A stretch of 64,000 nucleotides of DNA, from positions 1-64,000 of the forward strand of contig NZ_CAMLHX010000006.1 of NCBI RefSeq assembly GCF_946479965.1. The letters run 5' to 3'. This document shows positions 27,724 to 36,794 of this stretch, in pieces (position 1 is the stretch's first letter; each line of letters begins with the position of its first letter). This stretch comes from an uncultured Mucilaginibacter sp. GTDB lineage: Bacteria > Bacteroidota > Bacteroidia > Sphingobacteriales > Sphingobacteriaceae. The position numbers and the translations under genes were made by a program. The notes beneath the pieces are model-generated. The model did not search any database and was not told the DNA's origin. It saw only the letters and a list, made by a program, of their open reading frames with translations.

Positions 27724-28413
27724 CTAATTATTTTTCCAGTGTTTAATTACGCGGCCGCCAAAAATTGTGCTGCCAACCCTTATCATGTTGCTGCCCTGTT
27801 CTATGGCTATTTCATAGTCGGATGACATGCCCATTGATACGGTATCAAAGCAATTGTCTTTCCTGAAAAAGCTTTGCTTTAGGCCCTCAAAAAATACCTT
27901 AAGTTCATAAAACTCATCCCTAAGCTGTTTCTCCTTATCTGTGTTTGTCGCAATGCCCATAACGCCACGAATACGGATATTTTTTAATGTCGAAAACTCC
28001 TCGTCACGCAACAACTCGATGGCTTCATCAAACCCCAGTCCGAATTTGGTTTCCTCGTCAGCTATATAGATCTGTAGCAGGCAATCAATTACCCGGTTGC
28101 TTTTTAAAGCCTGTTTATTTATCTCCTGCAACAATTTTAAACTATCAACAGATTGTATCATGGCGATAAACGGAGCAATGTACTTCACCTTATTGCTTTG
28201 CAGATGACCGATAAGGTGCCACTCAATATCTTTGGGTAATTGCTCCTGTTTTTCAACCAGCTCCTGTACCATATTTTCGCCGAAAACACGTTGTCCCGCC
28301 TCGTATGCCTCCATAACCTCAGCTACCGTTTTAGTTTTTGATACAGCTACTAAGGTCACTTTTTGGTTATCAGTTTGGCTTTTTAAATTATTAATGTTAT
28401 CGGCAATGCTCAT
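27724..28413 (-). CDS. YggS-family PLP homeostasis protein
   Basis: A 229-residue protein of the alanine-racemase-like fold type III family. The PLP lysine is in VTLVAVSKTKTV (about K27). Other conserved stretches are FGENMVQELVEKQ, WHLIGHLQSNKVK and RGVMGIA, then SMGMSSDYEIAIEQGSNMIRVGSTIFG near the end, which binds the phosphate. YggS/PROSC proteins carry PLP and balance the cofactor pool; they are not active racemases. Divergent from the DUF4296 gene across 38 bp. Confidence 0.93.
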   Translation of the reverse strand: MSIADNINNLKSQTDNQKVTLVAVSKTKTVAEVMEAYEAGQRVFGENMVQELVEKQEQLPKDIEWHLIGHLQSNKVKYIAPFIAMIQSVDSLKLLQEINKQALKSNRVIDCLLQIYIADEETKFGLGFDEAIELLRDEEFSTLKNIRIRGVMGIATNTDKEKQLRDEFYELKVFFEGLKQSFFRKDNCFDTVSMGMSSDYEIAIEQGSNMIRVGSTIFGGRVIKHWKNN

Positions 28414-28419
28414 TTATCG

Positions 28420-28427
28420 TAATTTTG
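28420..28427 (+). promoter_or_regulatory. Putative -7 box TAATTTTG for the DUF4296-mutS2 operon
   Basis: The octamer matches TAnnTTTG and lies 24 bp before the ATG at 28452. No clear -33 element is visible; the upstream region is the start of the divergent yggS gene. Confidence 0.45.
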
Positions 28428-28451
28428 TGTTTTAAACCGCTAAATTAAGTA

Positions 28452-28937
28452 ATGCGCGCACATCTTATCTTGTTTTTTTTGGCTTTGTTTTTACTCGTTT
28501 CCTGCCAGGGTAATAAAACCGCCGGTAACGTTATCGCAAAAGAGAAAATGGTGCAGATATTAAGCGATATCCATATTATCGATGCTACTCTGCTAACATA
28601 CGGTCCTAAAGACAGTCTTTACAAATATGGCACTAATCGATTTGGAGTTTTGTTTAAAAAATATGGCGTTGACTCTGCTTTGTTTAACAAAAGCTTAAAA
28701 TATTATACTGCCACGCCCGACGAAATGATTGACATATATAACCGGATAGATGCCTTATTAAAAGCTAAAAGTGATTCAATCGGAAAAGTGCACGCTAAAA
28801 ATATGGAACTGGAGACTAAACAGTTGGAAGCAAAGAGTAAAGCGGAAAAGAAAAGGAAGGCTGATTCATTAAGATTTGACTCAATAAAAAAAGCGGCGAA
28901 AGTAATTAAGTTAAAAATAAACAAACCAATTCAATAA
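28452..28937 (+). CDS. DUF4296 lipoprotein
   Basis: A 161-residue lipoprotein with a signal sequence ending in LLVSC. The body reads KEKMVQILSDIHIIDATLLTYGPKDSLYKYGTNRFGVLFKKYGVDSALFNKSLKYYTATPDEM, which fits DUF4296 of Bacteroidota. It ends in a charged coiled-coil-like helix rich in Lys, Glu and Ser. Function unknown. It precedes mutS2 by 8 bp and probably shares its transcript. Confidence 0.82.
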   Translation: MRAHLILFFLALFLLVSCQGNKTAGNVIAKEKMVQILSDIHIIDATLLTYGPKDSLYKYGTNRFGVLFKKYGVDSALFNKSLKYYTATPDEMIDIYNRIDALLKAKSDSIGKVHAKNMELETKQLEAKSKAEKKRKADSLRFDSIKKAAKVIKLKINKPIQ

Positions 28938-28945
28938 GTACATAA

Positions 28946-31306
28946 ATGCTTTACCCCAATAATAGTATTGATAAGCTGGGTTTTACCGAGGTAAAGGAAT
29001 TGATAAAAGCGCACTGCCTAAGTGTTATGGGTCAGCAAATGGTTGACAAAATACAGGTGATGAGCAACTTTGATCTGATAAAAAAGTTTCTAAATCAGGC
29101 CGGGGAGTTTAAAAATATTTTGCTCAATGATGCCGCGCTCCCTATTCATCATTTTTTCGATATAAAATCATTAGCTAATAAGGCAAAACTGGAAGGCGCT
29201 TTTTTAACCGAAGAAGAGTTTTTTCAGGTACAGTCGTCGCTATCGACTGTATTTGCAGTTATAGGTTACTTTAATGAACGTGAAGGGCAGTATCCAAATC
29301 TGGAGGCGTTGTTTGAGCATTTGCCTATTGAAAAGGCCATAATAAAAAAAATTGAACAGGTAATTGACGCTAAAGGAAAGATAAAGCCCAACGCCTCGCG
29401 CGACTTAGCCGATATAACATCGGGAATAGCAAAGGCAGAACAAGATACCCGAAAAAAAATTGACCAGATATTTAAAAGCGCGTCATCTAACGGATGGACG
29501 GCCGATGGTTCTTTAACTGTTAGGGATGGCCGGCTTTGTATACCCTTGCTTGCAGAAAACAAGCGTAAGCTAAAAGGTTTTATTCATGATGAATCGGCGT
29601 CAGGACAAACAGTGTACATGGAACCAGAAGAGGTTTTTACGCTAAACAACCTTATTCGTGATCTTGAATTTGAGCGCAGGCGAGAAATTGTAAAGATACT
29701 TACTGCCCTAACTACAGAGCTAAGGCCCTACGTGCCACTATTGCTTTCTTATCATGGTTTGCTAACCAAGCTTGATTTTGTCAGAGCAAAGGCGCTGTTT
29801 GCGATTGATATTGAAGCTGATATGCCGCAGGTTATAAATGAGGCTACCTTGAGGTTAACCAACGCGCGCCACCCTTTGCTATTTTTAAACTTTAAAAAAG
29901 AAGGCAAGACAGTTGTTCCGCTTAACCTTAAAATTGATGATGGAACCCGCATTGTTGTGGTATCAGGCCCCAATGCAGGTGGTAAATCTGTGTGTATGAA
30001 AACGGTTGGTTTGTTGCAGATAATGGCACAATCAGGTTTGTTGATCCCGGCAGATGAATCAAGCGAAATAGGTGTATTTAAACAATTTTTTGTTGATATA
30101 GGGGATGATCAGTCGATTGAGAGCGATCTGAGTACTTATAGTGCTCATCTTTCAAAAATGAAAACCTTTGTTGAGCAGGCCAACGGCAAGTCGATGATAT
30201 TGATAGATGAGTTTGGTACGGGTACAGACCCTCAGTTTGGCGGTCCTATAGCCGAAGCCGTGCTCGAATCGTTAAACAGTAAAAAGGTTAGGGGCATGGT
30301 AACCACGCACTATTCTAACCTTAAAATATTTGCCGGCAATACAGAGGGGATAGAAAATGCGTCAATGTTGTTTAACAACGTAGAAATGCAGCCGTTATAC
30401 ATTTTGGAAATAGGTAAGCCGGGCAGTTCATATGCTTTTGAGATAGCGCAGAAAATAGGCCTGCCCCGGCAGGTGCTTGATCTTGCAAAAACCAAAATAA
30501 GCGCCGGACAAAAGAATGTAGATACCTTATTGGTTGGTTTAGAGCGCGAGAAGAAGGAAATATTGGACACCCGCGTTAAACTGGATCGCCAGCAGAAACA
30601 TGTAAACCTTTTGTTAGCTGAGAACGAAAAGCTGAAAACTTACCTTGAAGACAACAAAAAGGAACTGATTCGCAAGGCTAAAGACGAGGCTAAAAACATA
30701 ATACTAAACGCCAATAAGCTGGTAGAGAATACCATTGCAGAGATAAAGAGCAATAACGCCGATAAGGAAAAAACCCGCACACTGCGCGATAATTTGAGCC
30801 GCGAGCTGGAAAAGAATATTGTAAAAGCACCGACACCTAAAATTGAACCATCCACAGACGAGTTAAAAATTGGTGATTGGGTAAAACTGACCGATTCGGA
30901 AACCACAGGTCAGGTAATGGAAATAGCCAGGGACAACATTATAATAGCCATTGGCGATCTTCGCACGGTTGCAAAAAGGAAGCGAGTACAAAAGGTTTCA
31001 AAATCAGCCGTCCCAAAAGAGATTCGCCGGAGCTTTAGTAGCCAAACCAATGACCTTGCCGGGTTTAATCCGGAGATAGACGTACGCGGCATGCGTACCG
31101 AAGACGCGATTGGCGCCATTGAGCGTTTGTTTGATCGCGCATTAATGATGGGTTTCGGCAGCCTTAAAATATTGCACGGCAAAGGCGACGGCATCCTTCG
31201 TAAGATGATAAGACAATACCTCAAAAAATATGATCAGGTTGACAGACTTGAAGATGAGCATGCCGATAGAGGAGGGGACGGCATAACCTATGTTTATCTG
31301 AAATAA
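28946..31306 (+). CDS. mutS2: MutS2 protein
   Basis: A 786-residue MutS2. There is a core-lever region, then the ATPase with Walker A SGPNAGGKSVCMKT (about residue 335), signature ESDLSTYSAHLSKM, and Walker B MILIDEFGTGTDP. A coiled-coil segment follows. The C-terminal Smr nuclease domain opens with IDVRGMRTEDAIGAIE and contains the ILHGKGDGILRKMIR loop. MutS2 does not act in mismatch repair; it binds recombination intermediates and, in some bacteria, collided ribosomes. All expected domains are intact. Confidence 0.95.
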   Translation: MLYPNNSIDKLGFTEVKELIKAHCLSVMGQQMVDKIQVMSNFDLIKKFLNQAGEFKNILLNDAALPIHHFFDIKSLANKAKLEGAFLTEEEFFQVQSSLSTVFAVIGYFNEREGQYPNLEALFEHLPIEKAIIKKIEQVIDAKGKIKPNASRDLADITSGIAKAEQDTRKKIDQIFKSASSNGWTADGSLTVRDGRLCIPLLAENKRKLKGFIHDESASGQTVYMEPEEVFTLNNLIRDLEFERRREIVKILTALTTELRPYVPLLLSYHGLLTKLDFVRAKALFAIDIEADMPQVINEATLRLTNARHPLLFLNFKKEGKTVVPLNLKIDDGTRIVVVSGPNAGGKSVCMKTVGLLQIMAQSGLLIPADESSEIGVFKQFFVDIGDDQSIESDLSTYSAHLSKMKTFVEQANGKSMILIDEFGTGTDPQFGGPIAEAVLESLNSKKVRGMVTTHYSNLKIFAGNTEGIENASMLFNNVEMQPLYILEIGKPGSSYAFEIAQKIGLPRQVLDLAKTKISAGQKNVDTLLVGLEREKKEILDTRVKLDRQQKHVNLLLAENEKLKTYLEDNKKELIRKAKDEAKNIILNANKLVENTIAEIKSNNADKEKTRTLRDNLSRELEKNIVKAPTPKIEPSTDELKIGDWVKLTDSETTGQVMEIARDNIIIAIGDLRTVAKRKRVQKVSKSAVPKEIRRSFSSQTNDLAGFNPEIDVRGMRTEDAIGAIERLFDRALMMGFGSLKILHGKGDGILRKMIRQYLKKYDQVDRLEDEHADRGGDGITYVYLK

Positions 31307-31390
31307 CCACGAAAAAAAAGAAATTTATCGTTTATGAAAACCTAAAGGGAGTTTTTTGCGTAAAAAGCAATAAATATTTGATTAGTGATT

Positions 31391-31501
31391 ATGCAATTTT
31401 CTGATAAAGACTATTATCCCGAAACTCCGCGAAGTGTGAAAATATTAAATTTTGTCGTTGTAATTATCTTAGCTGTAGATCTGCTTTGGATAGTTTTTTA
31501 A
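31391..31501 (+). CDS. Small membrane protein, 36 residues
   Basis: An ORF too short for usual gene callers: a polar N-terminus (MQFSDKDYYPETPRSVK) followed by one hydrophobic helix (ILNFVVVIILAVDLLWIVF) that reaches the stop. A strong terminator starts 4 bp after the stop codon, which supports expression, though it could also serve mutS2. No Shine-Dalgarno site is seen, which is normal in this phylum. No family recognised. Confidence 0.45.
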   Translation: MQFSDKDYYPETPRSVKILNFVVVIILAVDLLWIVF

Positions 31502-31504
31502 TGT

Positions 31505-31548
31505 AAATAACAAAGCCCGATAACGCTGGTTACAGGGCTTTGTTATTT
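31505..31548. terminator. Bidirectional terminator
   Basis: Perfect 14-bp arms (AAATAACAAAGCCC and complement) around a 16-nt loop, with A/T flanks on both sides. It lies between plus-strand genes ending at 31501 and the minus-strand gene ending at 31564. Confidence 0.88.
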
Positions 31549-31563
31549 ATATCTAAGGGAAAT

Positions 31564-33093
31564 TTATCCTGCGCTCACAGTACCGCCGCTTTGTGTAACT
31601 ATAGTGGTAGTAGTAAACGAAGTACTTGTTTTAGTGCCTTTTGTATAAGTTCCACTCATAAACAAACCGTTAAAGTTCACTCCTGATGAGACACTTCCTT
31701 CGGTGTAAACATTGTAAACCGTTCCGGCTTTTAACTTGGCAGAAGCATATAACAAGGTAGCATATGCTTTTGGAGCCTGAAAAGTTAGCGCTTCAACACC
31801 ATCTGCCGATTCGATATGTATTATCTGGTTTGCCGCTGCTCCGCCCATTACCAATGTACGAATAGTTGATACAGTAGGACTTGGCGCACTTGTGGTTCCT
31901 CCGGTTGCCACCAGTATGCCTCCGGTTATTTTAAGCACATGTGCATCGCAGTCAATACCACCTTCAGGAGCTATTGAGCCTAAAGCTACTAGTTTTCCGC
32001 CGGTCATGGTAAACCCTCCATTTGAGTCAACAGCATCGTTAGCAGAGCTTATAGCGTATATACTACCACCATTTATAAAAACACCGGTTGCTGCATTTAT
32101 ATCATCATCCTGCGAGGTTAGTTTTATGTCACCCTTATTAATAGTTATGGCAGCTTTGCTTTCCAAAGCTTCGCCGACCGAAGTTATAGTAAGCGCACCG
32201 CCGTTGATATTGGCATAAGGAATTATTAAAGGATCAGTTCCTACATAATCTAATGTGATTCCTTTGTCGTCGGCATTAATAGTGGTATTTCCGTTGTTGA
32301 AAATTGCAAAACCCTCTTCAACCTGCAGTCCGTCATCTTTACATGTTATTTTAATAACACCGCCATCGGCAACAAAATAGTCGTTGGCATGTATACCATC
32401 GCTCTTAGCATTTGCAATGGTAATATTGCCGCTACGCACTCTGATGTGATCGTCGCTAACAATACCATGCTTGTTATTGCCTGTAATTTGCACGCTGCCT
32501 GTTCCGCTAAATACCAGCTGCCCTTCTGAGAAAATGGTGCCCTTCATATCTTCAGTGCCTACTTTTACATAAGTGGCGCCGTCAACAAGTGTATTTGTAG
32601 TGCCTGGAGCCAATACGATAAAAGCGGTCTTCTCTGATTGAATGTTAATAGCCGGAGCATTATCATTCGTGATACTTGCGTTGTTTAATGTAAGTTTAAA
32701 TCTAAAATCACTATAAATTCTAAGTGATCCGTTTGTAGTTGTACCTGTAACTACATATTCAACATTGTCTACTGTTGAACGGATAACCAGATCTGCGCCG
32801 GTTGGGGTGATTGTCACACCGGCAACTCCATTTGTAATAGTAGCTGTTACTCCACTAAAGTTGATAGAAACAGTTTTGTTAAAAGTGAAATTCTCTATCA
32901 GATCATCCACCTCGGCCCCGATTGCAACCGATCCTTCAACAGCACCTTTAGTAATGCCCGTGCTGTCAATTACAGCAGTTGTTGCTACCGGTGGAGGGGG
33001 GTCTACACCCGGATCGCTTTTTTTGCAGCTTATAAGTGCGGTGAAAAGCAGCACCGTGAAGGTAGTTGAAAGACAAAAGGAAAGTTTGCTCAT
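31564..33093 (-). CDS. Carbohydrate-binding (DUF4353, Cthe_2159-like) lipoprotein
   Basis: A 509-residue lipoprotein with a signal sequence and lipobox (TALISC). The rest is a right-handed parallel beta-helix made of repeated short strands: GNNKHGIVSDDHIRVRSGNITIANAKSDGIHANDYFVADGG, then KITCKDDGLQVEEG, and similar turns with Asp and Asn at the corners. Repeated DGI, DDGL and DKGI loops would bind calcium. This fits DUF4353, whose member Cthe_2159 binds polysaccharides with acidic sugars. The C-terminal 100 residues form a separate domain. Flanked by terminators; not linked to degradative enzymes. Confidence 0.83.
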   Translation of the reverse strand: MSKLSFCLSTTFTVLLFTALISCKKSDPGVDPPPPVATTAVIDSTGITKGAVEGSVAIGAEVDDLIENFTFNKTVSINFSGVTATITNGVAGVTITPTGADLVIRSTVDNVEYVVTGTTTNGSLRIYSDFRFKLTLNNASITNDNAPAINIQSEKTAFIVLAPGTTNTLVDGATYVKVGTEDMKGTIFSEGQLVFSGTGSVQITGNNKHGIVSDDHIRVRSGNITIANAKSDGIHANDYFVADGGVIKITCKDDGLQVEEGFAIFNNGNTTINADDKGITLDYVGTDPLIIPYANINGGALTITSVGEALESKAAITINKGDIKLTSQDDDINAATGVFINGGSIYAISSANDAVDSNGGFTMTGGKLVALGSIAPEGGIDCDAHVLKITGGILVATGGTTSAPSPTVSTIRTLVMGGAAANQIIHIESADGVEALTFQAPKAYATLLYASAKLKAGTVYNVYTEGSVSSGVNFNGLFMSGTYTKGTKTSTSFTTTTIVTQSGGTVSAG

Positions 33094-33242
33094 GATTGTA
33101 GTTTAATGATAAGGTGGCAATAATCGGTCCAGTTGATAAAATGTTGTATTAAGCAAATATACAACCTTTATGGTAAAAAAATCCGTGTTATTTATACCCC
33201 GTTGTGTGTATATGGTTACACAGCACATTGGGTTGTACGCCA

Positions 33243-33896
33243 TTAACTAATAAGAATATTCTCGCTGAACTTTTGCGAAACAGTAACATTTTCGCCGTTG
33301 TTGATCTTAATAACCAACGAGCCGTCATAGCTGATCTTTTCCACCACTTTTATCTGAGAGTTAATGCCGATGCCCAACTTCACAAGATATTGCAAAAAAG
33401 CTGTGCTGGTATCTCTAACGGCAGCAACCCGGCAGTTGGCGTCTGTTTTGGCGTCAGATAAACTTACAGTATAAGTTTTAGGCAGCTTACCGCTTGAGGT
33501 AGGTATCGGATCGCCGTGCGGATCGTATTCGGGAAAGCCCAAAAATTTATCCAACCTGTCTGCAAGGGTAGGATCACTTATATGCTCTAATTCTTCTGCT
33601 ATATCATGGATCTCATCCCAATGATATCCTAATTTTTCTAGTAAAAATACTTCCCACAAACGATGTTTGCGCATTATCAGGATGGAATCTTTTAAGCCTT
33701 GAGGAGTCAGCCGCGCACCTTTCTTCTTGTCGTATTCTATTAAAGATTTATCCGACAGCTTCTTTATCATATCAATTACCGAAGCAGCATTATTGCCCAA
33801 AGTTTCGGCAATAGCGGTAGCGGTAATCTTCTCGTCAGACTTTTGTGACAACCTGAGAATAGCTTTCAAATAATTCTCTTCAGATAGTGTATTCAT
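33243..33896 (-). CDS. DtxR/MntR-family metal-dependent repressor
   Basis: A 217-residue regulator. The start at 33896 (MNTLSEENYLKAIL) is chosen because a -7 box (33912-33919) would overlap the alternative start at 33914. It has an N-terminal winged helix (ITATAIAETLGNNAASVIDMIKKLSDKSLIEYDKKKGARLT) and a metal-binding dimer domain (HRLWEVFLLEKLGYHWDEIHDIAEELEHISD). A FeoA/SH3-like C-terminal domain follows (GINSQIKVVEKISYDGSLVIKINNGENVTVSQ). It senses Mn2+ or Fe2+; which one is not clear. It is divergent from a TonB receptor, with a DtxR-type operator in between. Confidence 0.9.
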   Translation of the reverse strand: MNTLSEENYLKAILRLSQKSDEKITATAIAETLGNNAASVIDMIKKLSDKSLIEYDKKKGARLTPQGLKDSILIMRKHRLWEVFLLEKLGYHWDEIHDIAEELEHISDPTLADRLDKFLGFPEYDPHGDPIPTSSGKLPKTYTVSLSDAKTDANCRVAAVRDTSTAFLQYLVKLGIGINSQIKVVEKISYDGSLVIKINNGENVTVSQKFSENILIS

Positions 33897-33911
33897 CTTT
33901 TTTGGTTTACC

Positions 33912-33919
33912 CAAAACTA
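33912..33919 (-). promoter_or_regulatory. Putative -7 box of the DtxR-family gene
   Basis: On the minus strand it reads TAGTTTTG, matching TAnnTTTG. It would place the transcript start near 33906, just ahead of the ATG at 33896, and so rules against the in-frame start at 33914. Confidence 0.5.
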
Positions 33920-33939
33920 AGTAAAATAAATTTGGTTAG

Positions 33940-33965
33940 ATAAAATTAGGTGTGCCTAATTTTAT
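33940..33965. promoter_or_regulatory. DtxR-type operator palindrome
   Basis: Perfect 11-bp arms, ATAAAATTAGG and CCTAATTTTAT, around TGTG. The core TTAGGTGTGCCTAA agrees closely with the DtxR/IdeR consensus (TTAGG-N4-CCTAA). It sits just upstream of the receptor's -7 box, where a bound repressor would block the -33 region, and about 20 bp upstream of the regulator's own -7 box. Confidence 0.8.
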
Positions 33966-33969
33966 TTAT

Positions 33970-33977
33970 TAGCTTTG
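33970..33977 (+). promoter_or_regulatory. Putative -7 box of the TonB receptor gene
   Basis: TAGCTTTG matches TAnnTTTG, starts 5 bp after the DtxR-type palindrome and lies 20 bp before the ATG at 33998. Confidence 0.55.
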
Positions 33978-33997
33978 TGATGTAATTTACTACTAAA

Positions 33998-36439
33998 ATG
34001 TTCAACGTTTTTTGTCGCATTGGTTTAATTTTATTTGTCATTTGGCCGCAATTTGTAAATGCACAAACGGGTGGCATAAGTGGTAAGGTCGTCGCAAAGG
34101 ATCAGCCGGTTGCGTCAGCTACTGTAAAAGTAAAGGGCACAACCTCCGGAACCAAGACAGATGAGAACGGGCAGTTCCTGTTAACCAATATACCTTCGGG
34201 GGAATATGAATTGCAGGTTTCCGCATTAGGCTATGCGCTGCAAAAACAACTTGTACGGGTTAGTACTGAGACGTCTTCAGAGATAACTATCATATTAACA
34301 TCTGTAGAAACGAACCTCAGTGAGGTAGTGATAACCGGTGTTACAAGGGCCACACAAATACGAAGTAATCCTGTACCAATAGCGGTAATGACGAGTAAGG
34401 CTATCAACAGCCAGGCAAACACCAATATAGTTGATGCCATAACCCGCAGTATTCCGGGTGTTAGCGCGGTGACTACAGGGCCCAATATATCAAAGCCACT
34501 TATACGCGGTTTGGGTTATAACCGGGTTTTAACTTTATACGACGGCGTGCGGCAGGAGGGGCAGCAATGGGGCGATGAGCATGGTATTGAGATAGACCAG
34601 TTCAGCATAAGCAGGGTAGAGGTGGTTAAGGGCCCTGCAAGTTTAACATATGGGTCGGATGCATTGGCGGGTGTGATCAATATGATCCCCGATGTGGTTT
34701 ATAAAGACGATAACAAATTGCATGGCGATGTAAGCATGGAGGCGCATACCAACAACAGTAGCCTGGGCGCTTCCTTAGGTCTTAACTATAAAAGCGGCGA
34801 TTGGAAGTATAGCGCAAGAAGCTCGATGAAACGGGCTCATGATTACCGTAACAGCGTTGACGGGCTTGTTTACAATACGGGCTTTAATGAACTCACCTTA
34901 TCTGCAATGGCTAAAGTAAATAAGCAGTGGGGCGAATTTAAAATAGCGGCTAACCTTTACAATAATCAGCAAGAAATACCCGATGGCAGCCGTGAGCAAT
35001 TTAGCCGCTGTTTTACAAAGCAAATTTTTGAAGCTGATAAGGACGATATTACCAACCGGCCCCTTGTTAGCGATGCTGAGCTACGTTCCTATAAGCTATC
35101 TCCATTATATCAGCATATACAACACTACCGGGTTTACACGCACGGACTTTTGAATGTTGGCCGGGGCAATATTGACGCGCTTTTTGCGGTGCAGCAGAGT
35201 GTGCGGAGGGAATATAACCACCCGACAGCACCTGTACAGCCCGGCTTGTATGTGGTGCTCAATACACTCAATTATGATATTAAGTATAACCTTCCCGAAA
35301 TGAATGGCTGGGAGAGCACCATAGGGTTAAACGGGATGTTTCAGGGTAACCGAAGCAAAAACGGCACTGCTTTCCCCATACCGGATTACGATCTGTTTGA
35401 CGCGGGAACCTACATTATGGTTAAGAAAAAGGTGGGCGATTTTAACGTTTTGGGCGGCCTGCGGTATGATAGCCGGAACATTAACTGGAATGACTTTTAC
35501 GTTGGTATAAACCCTGCTACCGGCTTTGAGCGTAAGGGTACCGCTGCCGATATCAGCGGCGGCGCACCGCTGCAGTTTCCTGCGTTTACTAAAGTATTTC
35601 ATGGCATATCGGGTAGTGCAGGAGTAACTTACAACCTTACGGAGCGGATATTATTGAAAGCCAACATAGCACGGGGCTACCGGGCACCTAATATAACTGA
35701 GATAGGCTCAAATGGCCTTGACCCGGGGGCGCATATAGTTTATTTGGGTAACCGCACTTTTTCGCCGGAGTTTAGTTTGCAGCAGGATCTGGGTTTTGCT
35801 GCTTATCTGAAGGATATCGATATATCCGCAGAGATATTTAATAACAACATTACCAATTACATATTTCAATCTAAACTAACTGATGCTGCGGGTAATCCGG
35901 TTATAATTGTACCGGGTAATACCACCTATCAATACCAGCAGGCAGCAGCCCGGTTGTATGGTGCTGAGTTAACGGTTAACCTGCATCCCCAACAGCTAAA
36001 ATGGCTTAGCTTTACTAACAGTATTGCTTATATAAAGGGAGTGAAAAACGGCGCGAAAGGCACAAGTGCCGAGTATTTGCCGCTTATTCCGCCGCTGCAT
36101 GCGCGGTCTGAAGTGAAAGTTAGTTTTGATAACTTTTATGTAAAAGCTGCTGCTGACATGTATGCAACTCAAAACCGCTTTTATGCTGCCGATGATACCG
36201 AGACGGCCACACCCGGCTACAGTTTATTCAGCTTAGGTACCGGCATTACCGTTAAAAATAAAGCGGCTAAAACCGTTTTTGATCTGTCTGTAATGGCTGA
36301 TAACATTTTTGACAAAGCCTATCAATCTCACCTTAACCGATTGAAGTATTTTGAGTATTACCAAACTTCGCCCAACGGCCGCTCGGGTATTTACAATATG
36401 GGCAGAAACATCAGTTTGCGGTTAACAGTACCGTTTTAA
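33998..36439 (+). CDS. TonB-dependent receptor, metal-regulated
   Basis: An 813-residue outer-membrane receptor. It has a signal peptide (to about residue 22, VNAQ), a CarboxypepD_reg-like domain (GGISGKVVAKDQPVASATVKVKGTTSGTKTDENGQF) and a plug (about 110-235, with KPLIRGLGYNRVLTLYDGVRQEGQQWGDEHG and RVEVVKGPASLTYGSDALAGVINM). The 22-strand barrel ends in NISLRLTVPF with terminal Phe. The plug text resembles receptors for iron or other metal complexes rather than SusC glycan receptors, and no SusD gene follows. The operator for a DtxR-family repressor upstream supports a role in metal acquisition. A dispersed repeat begins 2 bp after the stop. Confidence 0.9.
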   Translation: MFNVFCRIGLILFVIWPQFVNAQTGGISGKVVAKDQPVASATVKVKGTTSGTKTDENGQFLLTNIPSGEYELQVSALGYALQKQLVRVSTETSSEITIILTSVETNLSEVVITGVTRATQIRSNPVPIAVMTSKAINSQANTNIVDAITRSIPGVSAVTTGPNISKPLIRGLGYNRVLTLYDGVRQEGQQWGDEHGIEIDQFSISRVEVVKGPASLTYGSDALAGVINMIPDVVYKDDNKLHGDVSMEAHTNNSSLGASLGLNYKSGDWKYSARSSMKRAHDYRNSVDGLVYNTGFNELTLSAMAKVNKQWGEFKIAANLYNNQQEIPDGSREQFSRCFTKQIFEADKDDITNRPLVSDAELRSYKLSPLYQHIQHYRVYTHGLLNVGRGNIDALFAVQQSVRREYNHPTAPVQPGLYVVLNTLNYDIKYNLPEMNGWESTIGLNGMFQGNRSKNGTAFPIPDYDLFDAGTYIMVKKKVGDFNVLGGLRYDSRNINWNDFYVGINPATGFERKGTAADISGGAPLQFPAFTKVFHGISGSAGVTYNLTERILLKANIARGYRAPNITEIGSNGLDPGAHIVYLGNRTFSPEFSLQQDLGFAAYLKDIDISAEIFNNNITNYIFQSKLTDAAGNPVIIVPGNTTYQYQQAAARLYGAELTVNLHPQQLKWLSFTNSIAYIKGVKNGAKGTSAEYLPLIPPLHARSEVKVSFDNFYVKAAADMYATQNRFYAADDTETATPGYSLFSLGTGITVKNKAAKTVFDLSVMADNIFDKAYQSHLNRLKYFEYYQTSPNGRSGIYNMGRNISLRLTVPF

Positions 36440-36441
36440 CG

Positions 36442-36693
36442 GGGTGATCCAAAATAAATGTATTACAAAAAAATTGAATAGTTAATAAATTGAATATTAA
36501 GTAGTTAACTATTTAATATGAAACTACTTATTCGTCAGGAAAATTAGCTGTAGATTGGTTGTAAATTGCTGATTATAAGTGTATTGTGAATGGAGGAAAA
36601 ACGCTTTTTTTTGCCGTTTTTTGCCGTTTTTTGGATCAGTTTGGATCACTTTAGCAACACAATAGCAACACTTTAGCAACACGTTTGCAACAC
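36442..36693. repeat. Dispersed intergenic element, copy B, with 10- and 11-bp arrays
   Basis: Homologous to 2108-2324. It has the same left end GTGATCCAAAA (36444-36454), the same internal block, and an inverted right end TTTTGGATCAG (36629-36639, one mismatch). The array differs: two TTGCCG units (36611, 36621) and two GGATCA units (36633, 36643) at 10-bp spacing within each pair, then four GCAACAC units at 11-bp spacing (36654, 36665, 36676, 36687). No ORF of note; a nine-codon ATG frame at 36518 is not conserved in length in copy A. Confidence 0.85.
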
Positions 36694-36794
36694 CCTGTAA
36701 ACATATTTTTAAGACTATTTTCCGAACTAAAAGAGCCTGAGGATTAAACTTAATTCGTCTCCATACGTCATAATTACATTAATATCCAAAATGT
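36694..36794. other. Remainder of the gap before the DUF1800 gene
   Basis: AT-rich, no ORF. It should carry the promoter of the DUF1800-DUF1501 operon; no full consensus was found. Confidence 0.3.

Noticed and set aside
31892..32218. 108-codon plus-strand ORF rich in Pro, Ser and Ala
   Set aside because: Antisense shadow of the beta-helix repeats of the carbohydrate-binding lipoprotein.
33998..36439. SusC-type glycan receptor
   Set aside because: No SusD gene follows, the plug sequence is closer to metal-complex receptors, and a DtxR-type operator controls it.
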